A stretch of DNA of 64,000 nucleotides from Proteles cristata cristata. Taxonomy: Eukaryota; Chordata; Mammalia; Carnivora; Hyaenidae. Shown piece after piece: positions 63,565-64,000 of this stretch. The translations under genes and the position numbers were made by a program. Positions within the stretch are counted from its first letter, which is position 1, and each line of letters begins with the position of its first letter. The notes beneath the pieces were generated by a model. It did no database searches and was not told where the DNA came from. It saw only the letters and a program-made list of their open reading frames with translations. The DNA lies in contig JAESUZ010000132.1 in NCBI GenBank assembly GCA_017311185.1, forward strand, positions 682,001 to 746,000, given 5' to 3'.

Positions 63565-63915
63565 GCATCCACCTTCCAACTTTTTCTTCTTTCGGATGAT
63601 CTTAACTCTTCTTAGCTGTTTGAATTTCCATGTGAATTTTAGAACCGACTTGTCAATTTCCACAAAATAAAACCTGCTAGTATTCTTATTGGGATGACAC
63701 TAAATCTAAAGATTGATTTGGAGAGAACTGACATCTTTGAAGCACCAAGTCTTCCTATATATAAAAGTGGTCTAGCCCTTCATGTATTCAGGTTTTCTTT
63801 AATTTCTTTCAATAATGTTATACCATTTCCAGTGAAGAATTCTTGCACAGGTTTTCTTAAATCTATTCCTGGATATGCGATGCTTTTAGGTGATTGTAAT
63901 GGGCAAATACTAAAA
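63565..63915 (-). mobile_element. Old L1 (L1M-type) ORF2-region fragment, antisense
   Basis: 'gaattttagaaccgacttgt', 'caatttccacaaaataaaac', 'gggatgacactaaatctaaa', 'gagagaactgacatctttga' and 'tctttaatttctttcaataa' give antisense L1 reverse transcriptase-region order. The element may continue past the window edge. Confidence 0.82.
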
Positions 63916-64000
63916 ATATTAGTTAAAGGAAATAATGTCTTAGTAAACTATTTTGCAAAATGTAAAACTTAATACAAACTTCAGATATTCTTTCTCCCCA

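Noticed and set aside
1..64000. Search for an intact gene cluster or novel multi-gene system
   Set aside because: No run of long co-oriented frames, no recognisable domains outside L1, and no splice-consistent exon series. The window looks like non-coding carnivoran DNA shaped by retrotransposons.

Overview
This is vertebrate, almost certainly carnivoran DNA, and most likely from a cat or a close feliform relative. The main evidence is about 33 copies of a tRNA-Lys-derived CAN-SINE. Its head (GGGGCGCCTGGGTGGCTCAG), CT-rich middle and AATAAATAAA tail match the feline SINEC_Fc type rather than the dog type. A carnivoran-style L1 and old mammalian repeats (MIR, L2, L3/CR1, MLT1, MER5, pogo and hAT fossils) fit this. 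I find no intact protein-coding gene, no convincing spliced exon and no RNA gene. The open reading frames are short, lie in repeats, or show no recognisable product. The window is best read as intergenic or deep intronic sequence.

Layout. 1-14.5 kb: apparently single-copy DNA with MIR and L2 fossils, an L3/CR1 relic, an antisense MLT1 LTR, a pogo-type MITE and a few SINEs. 14.6-20.7 kb: a 6.1 kb stretch with no felid SINE. It holds a CTCF-like motif (15853-15867) and an AT-rich block packed with homeodomain-type motifs (18690-18910), the best candidate for a conserved regulatory element. 20.7-27.6 kb: SINE-rich, including an old antisense L1 broken by SINE pairs, and a younger 5'-truncated L1 3' end with target-site duplications. 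28.1-32.5 kb: a 4.35 kb antisense L1, truncated within ORF1, flanked by a perfect 18 bp duplication and splitting an old L2. 33-47 kb: more L2, MIR, L1 and SINE, an AT-rich tract with a perfect 19 bp-arm palindrome, an MLT1-like LTR carrying a young SINE, and a hAT fossil. 47.9-51 kb: two CA microsatellites and a 1.8 kb block with no recognised repeat. 51-64 kb: nested SINEs, LTR fragments including two ERV1-type LTRs, a 68 bp alternating purine-pyrimidine tract, and L1, L2 and MIR fossils.

The history readable here is layered retrotransposition. MIR, L2 and L3 form the floor; MLT1, DNA transposons and old L1 come next; then the young L1 and three sequence tiers of felid SINE. SINEs repeatedly landed in the A-rich tails of earlier SINEs, giving pairs that share one outer target-site duplication. 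I found no previously undescribed gene system. The most useful observations are the SINE tiers, the SINE pairs, the L1-in-L2 insertion, the palindrome, the Z-DNA-prone tract and two candidate regulatory blocks. Family names rest on recalled consensus patterns, not on a database search, and repeat edges are approximate except where duplications fix them.
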